Shown here one piece after another: positions 15,765-24,588 of a DNA stretch of 64,000 nt. The number at the start of each line of letters is the position of its first letter. The first letter of the stretch is position 1. This DNA is from Onthomorpha sp937906975 (lineage in GTDB: Bacteria; Bacteroidota; Bacteroidia; Bacteroidales; P3): positions 21,832-85,831 of the forward strand of contig JAZLDH010000023.1 of the NCBI GenBank assembly GCA_045614605.1, written 5' to 3'. A program made the position numbers and the translations under genes. The notes under the pieces were generated by a model that was given only the letters and a program-made list of their open reading frames with translations, was not told where the DNA came from and did no database searches.

Positions 15765-17537
15765 ATGGAAACAGTAAATTTAATAATAGACGGCAAAGCG
15801 GTACAAGCAGAAAAAGGTCAAACTATATTAAAAGCTGCAAGAAAAGCAGGCATATCAATACCAACCCTTTGCTATTATGAACTTAACGGACAAAAGTTAG
15901 AAAATAAACCAGGTGGTTGTAGAGTATGTGTTGTTGAGGTTGAAGGAAGAAAAAATCTTGCTCCAGCTTGTGCAACAGAAGTAATGGAAGGAATGGTTGT
16001 TCATACACACTCACTAAGAGTAGTAAACGCAAGAAGAACAGTTGTAGAATTAATTCTTTCAGACCACCCATCAGATTGTTTGAGCTGTTCAAAGAGCGGA
16101 AACTGCGAACTACAAACATTAGCTCAAAAATTAGGAATAAGAGAAATACCATTCCAAGGAGAACAATCAACATATAGAAAAGATAATTCTCCTTCAATCA
16201 TAAGAGATGTTGATAAATGTATAATGTGTCGTCGTTGCGAAACAGTATGTAACGAACTTCAAACAGTTGGTGCATTAAGTGCAGTAAATAGAGGATTTGA
16301 AGCAGTAGTTGCAACAGCATTTGAACAAGATCTTGTAAAATCATCTTGTACAATGTGTGGACAATGTGTTATGGCATGCCCTGTTGGAGCATTGAGCGAA
16401 GTAAACCAAACACGTCAAGTAATACAAGCAATCAACAATCCACAAAAAACAGTTATCGTTCAAACTGCACCAGCAGTCAGAGTAGCTTTAGGAGAAGAAT
16501 TTGGCTATCCGGCAGGAACAATAGTTACAGGACAAATGGCAGCCGCATTAAGAAGAATAGGATTTGACTATGTATTCGATACAGACTTTGCAGCAGACCT
16601 AACAATAATGGAAGAAGGAACAGAATTATTAGGAAGAATCCAAAAATTCATGGAAGGCGACAAAAATGTTAAACTTCCAATCCTAACTTCATGCTGTCCA
16701 GGTTGGGTTAATTTCTTTGAAACTAACTACCCTGATATGTTAGACGTTCCTTCAACAGCAAAATCTCCACAACAAATGTTTGGAGCAATAGCAAAGAACT
16801 ATTGGGCTGAAAAATTAAAAATAAAGAGAGAAGATATGGTTGTTGTATCAATAATGCCATGTGTTGCTAAGAAATACGAATGTCAAAGAGATGAATTTAA
16901 AGTTGATGGAAACCCAGATGTGGACTTCTCATTAACAACAAGAGAACTTGCAGAATTGATAAAACAATTCAACATAGACTTCAATTCATTAGAAGAAGAA
17001 GACTTCGATATGCCACTTGGAGCATCAACAGGAGCATCTGTAATCTTTGGTGCAACAGGAGGAGTAATAGAAGCCGCAGCAAGAACAGCATACGAAGTAT
17101 TTACAGGAAAAACACTTGAAAAAGTAGATTTCACTGAACTAAGAGGATTAGAAGGAGTAAGAGAAGCAACAATAGACTTCAATGGAACTCCAATCCACTT
17201 AGGAATTGCACACGGATTAGGAAACGCAAGAAAACTTTTAGACAAAGTTCGTAAAGGCGAAGTACAATACCATGCAATAGAAGTAATGGCTTGCCCAGGC
17301 GGATGTATTGGAGGTGCAGGACAACCTTATCACCACGGAGATTTCTCAATAGTAGAAAAACGTTTTGAAGCAATCTACAAAGAAGACTTAGGAAAAGAAT
17401 TGAGAAAATCACACGAAAACCCATACATCAAACAACTTTACGATGAATATTTGGGAACACCATGTGGAGAAAAATCACACCACTTGCTTCATACACACTA
17501 TTTTGACAAATCAAAACAAGTAGAAGTAGAAGCATAA
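15765..17537 (+). CDS. hydA: [FeFe]-hydrogenase catalytic subunit HydA
   Basis: Catalytic subunit that makes or oxidises H2. I place the start at the ATG at 15765 (METVNLII, 590 residues); a TTG at 15738 would add nine residues of poor likeness. Order: [2Fe-2S] domain (CYYELNG, CRVCVVE), a His-ligated cluster motif (HPSDCLSCSKSGNC), two [4Fe-4S] motifs (CIMCRRCETVC, CTMCGQCVMACP), then the H-cluster domain with TSCCPGW, MPCVAKKYE and ACPGGCIGGAGQP. The long form fits a multimeric NADH-linked, probably bifurcating enzyme. No HydE/F/G maturase is in the window. Confidence 0.96.
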   Translation: METVNLIIDGKAVQAEKGQTILKAARKAGISIPTLCYYELNGQKLENKPGGCRVCVVEVEGRKNLAPACATEVMEGMVVHTHSLRVVNARRTVVELILSDHPSDCLSCSKSGNCELQTLAQKLGIREIPFQGEQSTYRKDNSPSIIRDVDKCIMCRRCETVCNELQTVGALSAVNRGFEAVVATAFEQDLVKSSCTMCGQCVMACPVGALSEVNQTRQVIQAINNPQKTVIVQTAPAVRVALGEEFGYPAGTIVTGQMAAALRRIGFDYVFDTDFAADLTIMEEGTELLGRIQKFMEGDKNVKLPILTSCCPGWVNFFETNYPDMLDVPSTAKSPQQMFGAIAKNYWAEKLKIKREDMVVVSIMPCVAKKYECQRDEFKVDGNPDVDFSLTTRELAELIKQFNIDFNSLEEEDFDMPLGASTGASVIFGATGGVIEAAARTAYEVFTGKTLEKVDFTELRGLEGVREATIDFNGTPIHLGIAHGLGNARKLLDKVRKGEVQYHAIEVMACPGGCIGGAGQPYHHGDFSIVEKRFEAIYKEDLGKELRKSHENPYIKQLYDEYLGTPCGEKSHHLLHTHYFDKSKQVEVEA

Positions 17538-17559
17538 TAAACTTTAAAATTTAAAAGTT

Positions 17560-18036
17560 ATGGCAAAAGTAAAATTAGCAGAAAGTAAAATAAATAAGAT
17601 AAAAGAAATCTGTGCATCATTTGGCAATCAACCAGGAGAAGCCATTAATGTATTACACAAAGTACAAGGAGAATTTGGATACCTTCCAGCAGAAGTACAA
17701 GAAGTAATAGCAATGGAATTAAACGTACCTGTAGCAACAATATATGGTATAGTAACATTCTATTCATTCTTTACAATGATACCAAAAGGAGAACATCCAA
17801 TCTCAGTATGTATGGGAACAGCATGCTATGTTAGAGGAGCAGAAAAAGTTCTTGATGAATTTAAACGTCAATTAGGAATCGGAATAGGCGAAACTACAGC
17901 AGACGGAAAATTCTCTCTAAACTGCCTTCGTTGCGTAGGAGCATGTGGATTAGCACCAGTTGTAACAATCGGAGATAAAGTGTATGGACGTTTAACTCCT
18001 GATATGGTAAAAGACATAATCAACGAATACAACTAA
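17560..18036 (+). CDS. hydC: NuoE-like [2Fe-2S] hydrogenase subunit HydC
   Basis: A 158-residue thioredoxin-fold [2Fe-2S] protein of the NuoE/HydC family. The four cysteine ligands lie in VCMGTACYVRGA and LRCVGACGLAP. N-terminal helices (about 1-70) include INVLHKVQGEFGYLPAE, a standard family motif. It starts 22 bp after hydA. In many related operons the NuoE-like gene comes first; here it is last, and a separate small ferredoxin gene leads. A terminator follows at 18057. Confidence 0.94.
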   Translation: MAKVKLAESKINKIKEICASFGNQPGEAINVLHKVQGEFGYLPAEVQEVIAMELNVPVATIYGIVTFYSFFTMIPKGEHPISVCMGTACYVRGAEKVLDEFKRQLGIGIGETTADGKFSLNCLRCVGACGLAPVVTIGDKVYGRLTPDMVKDIINEYN

Positions 18037-18056
18037 TAAGTTATGTTCATAAAGTA

Positions 18057-18087
18057 AAAAAGAGGAGATTTAATCTCCTCTTTTTTG
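18057..18087 (+). terminator. Terminator of the hydrogenase operon
   Basis: AAAAAGAGGAGATT pairs with AATCTCCTCTTTTT around a 1-nt-spaced tip, followed by a T-run; 20 bp after the hydC stop. Confidence 0.9.
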
Positions 18088-18169
18088 TTTCTAATTCTTA
18101 AAGATTAAAAGCGAATATAGATAATTCGGTATTTTAAAACTGTGTTAAAGACTTTGGTTGTAATATAAT

Positions 18170-18211
18170 AAAAAACCAACTCTTTGTAATCAAACAAAGA
18201 GTTGGTTTTTT
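18170..18211 (-). terminator. Terminator after the small tripartite-tail protein gene
   Basis: A perfect 17-bp stem, AAAAAACCAACTCTTTG with CAAAGAGTTGGTTTTTT, loop 8 nt, 15 bp past the stop at 18227. Works on the minus strand and possibly on both. Confidence 0.88.
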
Positions 18212-18226
18212 ATTAAAAATAAAGTC

Positions 18227-18475
18227 TTATTCTTTTCTTCTATTACGAACAACTTTTGTTCCTACTGCTGCTCCACCTAATCCTAATAGTAAAAGGGTCG
18301 CCGGTGCGATAGGACCTTCCGCTGATTTATTTCTTCTAATACCTGTATTTTCTTCTGCTTCTGAATCATTTGAACATCCAGCTGAACCAAACCAATTTAT
18401 TTCTTTTGTAGGAGGTTCTGCAATCACTCCTGTTGAAATTGCCAATGCTGCTAATAAAACTGCTACTTTTTTCAT
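18227..18475 (-). CDS. Small exported protein with PEP-CTERM-like tail
   Basis: An 82-residue protein made almost only of sorting signals: a signal peptide (MKKVAVLLAALAISTGVIAE), about 30 polar residues with one Cys, then GPIAPATLLLLGLGG and a basic end, KVVRNRRKE. The order short Pro motif, hydrophobic helix and Arg/Lys cluster is the tripartite pattern of exosortase- or archaeosortase-type tails (PEP-CTERM-like, PID-CTERM-like in Bacteroidetes). The motif assignment is mine and unverified. It has its own promoter and terminator. Function unknown. Confidence 0.65.
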   Translation of the reverse strand: MKKVAVLLAALAISTGVIAEPPTKEINWFGSAGCSNDSEAEENTGIRRNKSAEGPIAPATLLLLGLGGAAVGTKVVRNRRKE

Positions 18476-18503
18476 TACGTTATTATTTGCTTTTTACAGT
18501 TTG

Positions 18504-18511
18504 CAAAGGTA
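18504..18511 (-). promoter_or_regulatory. Promoter -7 box for the small tripartite-tail gene
   Basis: Reads TACCTTTG on the minus strand, about 30 bp before the ATG at 18475. Confidence 0.6.
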
Positions 18512-18539
18512 CGTCATTTTTTTTAATTCGCAATAATTT

Positions 18540-18650
18540 TTTCAAGTTTTTTTAAAGAAAAAAAAGTCTAAGAAAAAAAATATTAAATCAAAGAGAAAAT
18601 TTTCTAAGTCTAAGAAAAAATTTACGAAATCAAAGAAAAAATTTAAGGAA
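18540..18650. repeat. Cluster of A-rich intergenic words
   Basis: Within 110 bp the words TCTAAGAAAAAA and TCAAAGAAAAAA occur repeatedly (including GTCTAAGAAAAAA twice and AATCAAAG twice), between two divergent genes. They belong to the intergenic word family found throughout the window. No gene is seen. Confidence 0.55.
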
Positions 18651-18656
18651 ATAGTG

Positions 18657-18664
18657 TATTTTTG
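18657..18664 (+). promoter_or_regulatory. Promoter -7 box for the S8 protease gene
   Basis: TATTTTTG, 26 bp before the ATG at 18690. Confidence 0.6.
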
Positions 18665-18689
18665 CAATTAAGAAAAAAAATCAAATTGT

Positions 18690-20837
18690 ATGAAGAAAGT
18701 AATTTTATTGATTTGTATGGTTTTGGGAACTTATTTTGTTAGTTCTCAAAACGTTGGTAGTGGTTTGAGATGTTTTATGGCAAATCTCAATTCACCAAAG
18801 GTTGAAAAGGATTTATTTCCTCAAAGATTTTCTTTGCAGACCATTGATGGGGTTGAATATATCTCCCTTGTGGCAAAGGTAGTGGCAGATACTCCAAATG
18901 AAGAAATAGAAAAAATGGGCTGTAAGGTGCGTTCAAGAAGTGGAAATATTCTTTCAATTCGAGCAGAGGTAGGAGCCTTGGAGAAATTAGTTAAGTCTGA
19001 AAAAATAATTGAAATAGATGCTGCAAGAAAAGTGGGTGTTCCAGAATTGAAAGACGCAGTAAAGGATGTAAATGCTGATTATGTTCATCAAGGATTGGAC
19101 ATTCCCTTTGGATTGAACGGAGAGGGCGTGATAGTTGGTGTTGCCGATTGGGGATTTGACTACACTCACCCAGTATTTTACGACACTCTTATGCAGAATT
19201 ATAGAATCATAGGAGCGTGGGACCAATTCCGCACAGCAGGTAACCCACCTGCGGGATTTGATTACGGAGTAGAGCTGACAACTATGGAAGATTTGCTTGC
19301 AGCTGAATGTGATACAAATAATATATATGATAAGGGTTATCACGGAACTCACGTTGCTTCAATAGCGGCGGGAGCTGGTGCGGGAACTGATTATCGTGGA
19401 GTGGCTTTTGGCTCAGAACTTTTGTTTGGAACATGGCTTGTAGATGAAGCAAACGTAATGGATACATACGTTTGGATGAAAAACGTAGCAAAAGAAAGAA
19501 ATAAAAGATTGGTTATAAATAATAGTTGGGGAGTTTATAGCTTTGGATATATGGACGGCACATCTATGTTAGACGAATTTATAGAAAATATGTCTAATGA
19601 AGACAGTGTTGTTTTTGTTTCAAGTGCAGGAAACAATGGTAACACACAATTTCACTTAAAAGCAGTCTTTGAAGAACAAGATACCGTAAGAAGTGAATTT
19701 AAGTTTGACCTTCCTCAATCTTCTTCACGACACTATTGGGGAGAAACCGTTTCTTTGGCAGGCGATAGCTTAGCAAACTTTTCTGCAAAGATAGAAATCT
19801 ATTCAAAAGAATGGAATTTACTATATGAAAGTGAGTTTTTGTCAGCAGATGGTAGTGTGATACCTGAAACAGTTGTAGCCTTATCCGATACAGACTCCTT
19901 AATATATAGAGCATCTTCACGTTTAGGAACAAATGCACGACCTTTAATGGATTGGGAAGTAGGATTTACAAATCATAACACTACTTGCCATGCAGTTTTA
20001 GTAATAGCAGCTCCACAAGGCATAGTTCATGCTTGGAATATTGCTTGTTTAACAACAGGAGTAGGTAACTGGGGGTTGCCTTTTGTTTGGCGTACAGCAG
20101 GATATATTGCAGGAGATAGTGAATATGCAGTAAGTGAACCAGGACTTGGTCAAGGTGTAATCACAGTTGCAGCACACAAAGCAGGAAAACGCAATAGTTC
20201 AGCTCCTTCCAATATAGCAAGTTTTTCAAGCTATGGACCAAATTTATTTGAATGGTTAAAACCAGAAATTTCTGCACCAGGACAATTAGTTGTTTCAGCA
20301 ATATCTTCCTTTGCTACAGAGCCACCAACTCCAAAAACCACAGTAGAATTTAATGGTAAAGAATATCCTTTTGCAACCTTGTCAGGAACTTCAATGTCCT
20401 CGCCAATGGTTAGCGGAATAGTAGCTTTGATTTTGCAGGCTAATCCTAATTTAACTCCATTGCAAATAAAAGAAGTGCTTACCTCAACAGCAAGAGCAGA
20501 TGCCTACACAGAAGAAGTGCCAAACTATGTTTGGGGATATGGAAAGGCAGACGCTTATCAAGCAGTTAAAAAAGCAATACAATTAGTAGGTATTGATCAG
20601 TTGCAAGTAGAAAACGATATAACTCTATTTCCTAATCCTGTAAAGAATACCTTATTTATAGATGCGTCAAATCAAGACTATGAATTGCAATACTTAACAG
20701 ACTTGACAGGAAAAAGAATAATGGATTTGCAAGGTAAAAAAGACAAAATAAATCTCTCTAATTTAAAATCGGGAGTGTATTTCTTGCAAATGAAAATCAA
20801 TTCTAAAACATTGAATATTAGAGTTATAAAACAATAA
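18690..20837 (+). CDS. Subtilisin-like (S8) serine protease with T9SS sorting domain
   Basis: Secreted protease of 715 residues. Signal peptide MKKVILLICMVLGTYFVSSQ, a propeptide-like region to about 130, then the S8 catalytic domain: Asp in GVADWGFDYTHP, His in GYHGTHVASIAAG, the oxyanion Asn in SSAGNNG and Ser in LSGTSMSSPMVSG. A beta-rich insert of about 140 residues lies between Asn and Ser. The last 75 residues are a type-A T9SS tail (LFPNPVKNTLFI, then LKSGVYFLQM and a basic end), so it is expected on the cell surface or released. Confidence 0.92.
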   Translation: MKKVILLICMVLGTYFVSSQNVGSGLRCFMANLNSPKVEKDLFPQRFSLQTIDGVEYISLVAKVVADTPNEEIEKMGCKVRSRSGNILSIRAEVGALEKLVKSEKIIEIDAARKVGVPELKDAVKDVNADYVHQGLDIPFGLNGEGVIVGVADWGFDYTHPVFYDTLMQNYRIIGAWDQFRTAGNPPAGFDYGVELTTMEDLLAAECDTNNIYDKGYHGTHVASIAAGAGAGTDYRGVAFGSELLFGTWLVDEANVMDTYVWMKNVAKERNKRLVINNSWGVYSFGYMDGTSMLDEFIENMSNEDSVVFVSSAGNNGNTQFHLKAVFEEQDTVRSEFKFDLPQSSSRHYWGETVSLAGDSLANFSAKIEIYSKEWNLLYESEFLSADGSVIPETVVALSDTDSLIYRASSRLGTNARPLMDWEVGFTNHNTTCHAVLVIAAPQGIVHAWNIACLTTGVGNWGLPFVWRTAGYIAGDSEYAVSEPGLGQGVITVAAHKAGKRNSSAPSNIASFSSYGPNLFEWLKPEISAPGQLVVSAISSFATEPPTPKTTVEFNGKEYPFATLSGTSMSSPMVSGIVALILQANPNLTPLQIKEVLTSTARADAYTEEVPNYVWGYGKADAYQAVKKAIQLVGIDQLQVENDITLFPNPVKNTLFIDASNQDYELQYLTDLTGKRIMDLQGKKDKINLSNLKSGVYFLQMKINSKTLNIRVIKQ

Positions 20838-20884
20838 ACAAAAAATAAATTATTCTCTTTTGGGTGAAATCCGATAAAAATGAG

Positions 20885-20892
20885 TAATTTTG
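20885..20892 (+). promoter_or_regulatory. Promoter -7 box for gcvH
   Basis: TAATTTTG, 42 bp before the gcvH ATG. Confidence 0.6.
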
Positions 20893-20933
20893 GCAAACGA
20901 AATAATAAATTAGAAACTAAAAAACAATAAGAC

Positions 20934-21314
20934 ATGAACATTCCATCAAATGTTAAGTATTCAGAAGACCACGAATGGTTGAGAATCGAAGGAGACGTAG
21001 CATACATCGGTATATCTGACTATGCACAACACGAATTAGGAGATATAGTATTCGTAGATGTTGATACAGTTGGAGAAGAAATTTCAAGAAATGAAGTATT
21101 CGGAACAATCGAAGCTGTAAAAACAGTATCAGATTTAATGATGCCTGTTAGCGGAGAAGTTTTAGAATTTAACGAAGCATTAGAAGACAATGCAGCAGCT
21201 ATCAACTCTGATCCTTACGGAGAAGGTTGGATTATCAAAATAAGAATGACTAATCCAGCAGAAGCAGAAGAATTGAAAGACGCAGCAGCTTACTCAGCTT
21301 TCATAGGATTATAA
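20934..21314 (+). CDS. gcvH: Glycine cleavage system H protein
   Basis: Lipoyl carrier that shuttles the aminomethyl group among the P, T and L proteins. At 126 residues it has normal length. YSEDHEWLRIEGDVAYIGISDYAQHELGDIVF is the typical start; the lipoylated lysine is in FGTIEAVKTVSD; NSDPYGEGW is the conserved C-terminal turn. No other glycine-cleavage gene is adjacent. The gene has its own promoter and terminator. Confidence 0.96.
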   Translation: MNIPSNVKYSEDHEWLRIEGDVAYIGISDYAQHELGDIVFVDVDTVGEEISRNEVFGTIEAVKTVSDLMMPVSGEVLEFNEALEDNAAAINSDPYGEGWIIKIRMTNPAEAEELKDAAAYSAFIGL

Positions 21315-21340
21315 TTAAAATTAACAGATATTTTATCTTT

Positions 21341-21376
21341 AGATGCTCGAAAATAAAAATCGAGCATCTTTCTTTT
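21341..21376 (+). terminator. Terminator after gcvH
   Basis: AGATGCTCGA pairs with TCGAGCATCT (9-nt loop), followed by TTCTTTTATTT. It sits directly before the VanZ-like ATG at 21381, so that gene is read by read-through or from an unseen promoter. Confidence 0.8.
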
Positions 21377-21380
21377 ATTT

Positions 21381-21812
21381 ATGCCAAACAAATATAAAAC
21401 AAAATATAAATACATTTCTATTGTTTTATTCTCTTTGTGGATAGTGGTAATGTTTTTAATGTTGCTACTTCCTAATGATTTGTTGCAACAAAATCGCACT
21501 TCATTATTTAATATACCATATTCCGATAAGATAATGCACTGTGGAATGTTTGCAGTTTTTACTTTTTTGTTGCAATTAGTCTTGTTATTAAATGCGAGTT
21601 TAAATGCACAAAAACAATATGTTGTAAACATAGTTATAGGAGTGTTGTTTGGATTGTTTACCGAGGTTTTACAAGCCTTAACCTTTGAGTGGTGTGGAAG
21701 AAGATTTGAGATGATAGATTATCTTTTTGACCTAATTGGAGTGGGGTTAGCCTTAGTGTTTTTTAAGTTATGTGAAAAAAAATTAAAGAAAAGATTGCAG
21801 AATGAAAAATAA
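21381..21812 (+). CDS. VanZ-like membrane protein
   Basis: A 143-residue integral membrane protein with about four helices. VanZ-family marks are DKIMHCGMFAVFTFLLQ after the first helix, GLFTEVLQ and the GRRFEMIDYLFDLIGVGLAL segment. VanZ is tied to teicoplanin tolerance in enterococci, but most family members have no known role. It sits between gcvH and rpsO; the next promoter box begins 5 bp after its stop. Confidence 0.85.
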   Translation: MPNKYKTKYKYISIVLFSLWIVVMFLMLLLPNDLLQQNRTSLFNIPYSDKIMHCGMFAVFTFLLQLVLLLNASLNAQKQYVVNIVIGVLFGLFTEVLQALTFEWCGRRFEMIDYLFDLIGVGLALVFFKLCEKKLKKRLQNEK

Positions 21813-21816
21813 TTCG

Positions 21817-21824
21817 TAATTTTG
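21817..21824 (+). promoter_or_regulatory. Promoter -7 box for rpsO
   Basis: TAATTTTG, 59 bp before the rpsO ATG. Confidence 0.6.
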
Positions 21825-21882
21825 CAAACTCAAAAAGTAAAAGAAGAAAAAGTATAATATATTAAAATTAAGTAGTTAGAGT

Positions 21883-22152
21883 ATGTACTTGACAACTGAA
21901 AAGAAAAAAGAAATTTTTGCTCAATACGGCAAAAGCGAAGCAGACAGCGGATCAACAGAAGCACAAATCGCGTTGTTCACATTTAGAATTCAACATCTAA
22001 CAGAACACGTAAAGAAAAGTCATAATGACTTATTCACAAAAAGAGCATTAGTAAACCTAGTTGGTAAAAGAAGACGTTTATTAGACTATCTAAAAGATAG
22101 AGATATTGAAAGATATCGTGAATTGATAAAACAATTAGGTATAAGAAAGTAA
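21883..22152 (+). CDS. rpsO: 30S ribosomal protein S15
   Basis: An 89-residue primary 16S rRNA-binding protein. Typical features: GKSEADSGSTEAQIALFTFRI, LTEHVKKSHNDLFTKRALVNLVGKRRRLLDYL and the end YRELIKQLGIRK. It precedes pnp, an rpsO-pnp order conserved in many bacteria, but here a strong terminator (22178-22205) separates them. Confidence 0.97.
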   Translation: MYLTTEKKKEIFAQYGKSEADSGSTEAQIALFTFRIQHLTEHVKKSHNDLFTKRALVNLVGKRRRLLDYLKDRDIERYRELIKQLGIRK

Positions 22153-22177
22153 TATCTATTTTTAAGATAAGAAACAA

Positions 22178-22210
22178 AAAGGCAATTAGCTTTCTAATTG
22201 CCTTTTTTTG
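22178..22210 (+). terminator. Terminator between rpsO and pnp
   Basis: AAAGGCAATTAG pairs with CTAATTGCCTTT (4-nt loop), followed by a T-run. Confidence 0.88.
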
Positions 22211-22248
22211 ATTGTATATAGGAGCAAAACTAAGAGAAGAAGAAATTA

Positions 22249-22269
22249 TCCAAGTCCGCTCCACTTGGA
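22249..22269 (+). promoter_or_regulatory. Hairpin in the pnp leader
   Basis: TCCAAGT pairs with ACTTGGA around a 7-nt loop, ending 25 nt before the pnp ATG, with purine-rich flanks. In E. coli PNPase represses its own mRNA through a leader hairpin. A similar role here is only a suggestion. Confidence 0.4.
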
Positions 22270-22294
22270 AGAGGTAAAAAAGAAAAGAAAAAAG

Positions 22295-24469
22295 ATGTTA
22301 GGAACAAAAAAACAGTTTGCCTTAGCCGATGGAAGAACCATTGAAATTGAAACAGGCAAGTTAGCAAAACAAGCAGACGGCTCTGCTGTGGTTAGAATGG
22401 GCGACACAATGCTTTTAGCCACAGTTTGTGCAAAAACAGAGGTAGGAGAAAATGTGGATTTTATGCCTTTGACAGTAGATTATCAAGAAAAATATGCTGC
22501 AACAGGTAAATTCCCAGGAGGATTCTTTAAAAGAGAAGCAAGACCAAGCGAATACGAAATTTTAATTTCAAGATTAATAGATAGAGCGTTAAGACCGCTT
22601 TTCCCAGATGACTTTCACGCAGAAGTACAAGTACAAGTAACACTTATTTCAGGAGATCCAACAACCCCACCAGATGCTTTAGCAGCCTTAGCAGCAGCAT
22701 CAGCCTTAGCAGTTAGTGATATACCTTTCAATGGTCCAGTATCAGAATGTAGAGTTGCATACATAGATGGACAATTCGTAATAAATCCAAATTACGAAGA
22801 CATGGAAAGAGCAGATTTAGACCTAATTGTTGCAGCAACTGAGGACAATATCATGATGGTTGAAGGAGAAATGAAAGAAGTTCCTGAGTCTTTAATGCTT
22901 GAAGCATTGAAACAAGCTCACGATTCTATCAAACTTCACTGCCAAGCACTAAGAGAACTTACAGAAATGGTAGGAAAAACTCAAAAAAGAGAGTACTGCC
23001 ACGAAGAAAACGACTTAGAATTAAAAGAAAAGTTACATCAAGCAGTTTATCAAAAGTGTTATGATTTTGCACACAAAGGAATAAAATCTAAATCAGAAAG
23101 AGGCGAAGGATTTAAAGCAATAAAACAAGAATTTATCGAAACTCTTGACGCAGAAGAAGCAGAAGCAAAATCATTTATGATAGATCGCTACTTCCACGCA
23201 GTAGAAAAAGAAGCAATGCGTGATATGGTGTTGAACGAAAGAGTGAGATTAGACGGCAGACAATTAAACGAAATTCGTCCTATATGGGCAGAGGTTGGAT
23301 ATTTGCCAACTCCACACGGTTCAGCAATATTTACAAGAGGAGAAACACAATCATTGACAACTTGTACATTAGGAACAAAACTTGATGAACAAACAATAGA
23401 TGGAGTAATGGTAGTTGGAAAAAACAACTTCATACTTCACTACAACTTCCCTGGATTCTCAACAGGAGAAGTAAAACGTTCAGGCTCTACATCAAGAAGA
23501 GAAATCGGACATGGTAACTTAGCGATGAGAGCATTAAAGCAAGTATTACCTACACAAGAGGATTGTCCTTACACAATAAGATTAGTATCAGATATATTAG
23601 AATCTAATGGTTCTTCATCAATGGCTACTGTTTGTGCAGGCTGTTTAGCACTTATGGACGCAGGAGTTCCAATCCGTAAACCAGTATCTGGAATTGCAAT
23701 GGGTTTGATTGCAAAAGACGGAAAATGGGCAGTGTTATCTGACATCTTAGGAGACGAAGACCACTTAGGAGATATGGACTTCAAAGTAACAGGAACAAGA
23801 GACGGTATCACAGCATGTCAAATGGATATTAAATGTGATGGACTTTCTTACGAAATATTGGCACACGCATTAGCACAAGCCAACGAAGGAAGAATGCACA
23901 TCTTAAACATAATCGAAGACACAATTCCAGCACCAAGAGAAGACTATAAACCAAACGTGCCAAGAATAGTTTCAATGACAATTCCAAAAGAATTTATTGG
24001 AGCAGTAATTGGACCACAAGGTAAAGTAATCCAAGAACTTCAAAAAGAAACTAACACAGTTATCACAATAGAAGAAGCAGGTGAAGTAGGAAGAGTAGAA
24101 ATCGCTTCAGTTGATAAAATAGGACTTGATGCTGCAATAGCAAGAATAAAAGGCATTACATCAGTTCCTGAAATTGGCGAAGAATATGAAGGAGTTGTTA
24201 AAAACCTTCAAACATTTGGAGCATTCGTTGAGTTTCTTCCAGGAAAGGACGGCTTACTTCACGTTAGCGAAATCAACTGGTCAAGAGTTGAAAACGTAGA
24301 AGACGTTTTGAAAGTAGGAGATAAGATTAAAGTTAAATTGATAGAGGTTGATAAAAAGACAGGAAAATTCAAACTTTCACACAGAGTCTTATTGCCAAAA
24401 CCAGAAGGCTATGTAGAACCTCAAAGAAAACCAGAACGTCCAAGAGGACCAAAACCAGAAAAGAAGTAA
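22295..24469 (+). CDS. pnp: Polyribonucleotide nucleotidyltransferase (PNPase)
   Basis: Phosphorolytic 3'-5' exoribonuclease. I start it at the ATG at 22295 (MLGTKKQFALADGR, 724 residues); an in-frame upstream ATG at 22208 would translate the leader hairpin. Domains: RNase PH 1 (about 1-230), helical linker, RNase PH 2 (about 310-545, with GEVKRSGSTSRREIGHG), KH (FIGAVIGPQGKVIQELQ) and S1 (YEGVVKNLQTFGAFVEFLPG). The tail is a Pro/Arg/Lys stretch, VEPQRKPERPRGPKPEKK, echoed in the Bro-N gene at 25348. Confidence 0.96.
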   Translation: MLGTKKQFALADGRTIEIETGKLAKQADGSAVVRMGDTMLLATVCAKTEVGENVDFMPLTVDYQEKYAATGKFPGGFFKREARPSEYEILISRLIDRALRPLFPDDFHAEVQVQVTLISGDPTTPPDALAALAAASALAVSDIPFNGPVSECRVAYIDGQFVINPNYEDMERADLDLIVAATEDNIMMVEGEMKEVPESLMLEALKQAHDSIKLHCQALRELTEMVGKTQKREYCHEENDLELKEKLHQAVYQKCYDFAHKGIKSKSERGEGFKAIKQEFIETLDAEEAEAKSFMIDRYFHAVEKEAMRDMVLNERVRLDGRQLNEIRPIWAEVGYLPTPHGSAIFTRGETQSLTTCTLGTKLDEQTIDGVMVVGKNNFILHYNFPGFSTGEVKRSGSTSRREIGHGNLAMRALKQVLPTQEDCPYTIRLVSDILESNGSSSMATVCAGCLALMDAGVPIRKPVSGIAMGLIAKDGKWAVLSDILGDEDHLGDMDFKVTGTRDGITACQMDIKCDGLSYEILAHALAQANEGRMHILNIIEDTIPAPREDYKPNVPRIVSMTIPKEFIGAVIGPQGKVIQELQKETNTVITIEEAGEVGRVEIASVDKIGLDAAIARIKGITSVPEIGEEYEGVVKNLQTFGAFVEFLPGKDGLLHVSEINWSRVENVEDVLKVGDKIKVKLIEVDKKTGKFKLSHRVLLPKPEGYVEPQRKPERPRGPKPEKK

Positions 24470-24482
24470 GATGGCAAAATAA

Positions 24483-24516
24483 AAAAGGAGTCTTAATTAT
24501 TGGACTCCTTTTTTTA
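24483..24516 (+). terminator. Terminator after pnp
   Basis: AAAAGGAGTC pairs with GACTCCTTTT (10-nt loop), followed by TTTTTAT, 14 bp past the stop. Confidence 0.85.
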
Positions 24517-24531
24517 TATTAGATTATTTTA

Positions 24532-24539
24532 TAATTTTG
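24532..24539 (+). promoter_or_regulatory. Promoter -7 box for the HNH gene
   Basis: TAATTTTG, 50 bp before the ATG at 24589. Confidence 0.55.
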
Positions 24540-24588
24540 TTATATTTAAATTAAAGTTAAGAATTAAATTAATTAAAAAATATTAAAA

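Noticed and set aside
22208..22294. N-terminal extension of PNPase
   Set aside because: The extension would translate the leader hairpin and is basic and unlike the family; MLGTKKQ fits the normal start.
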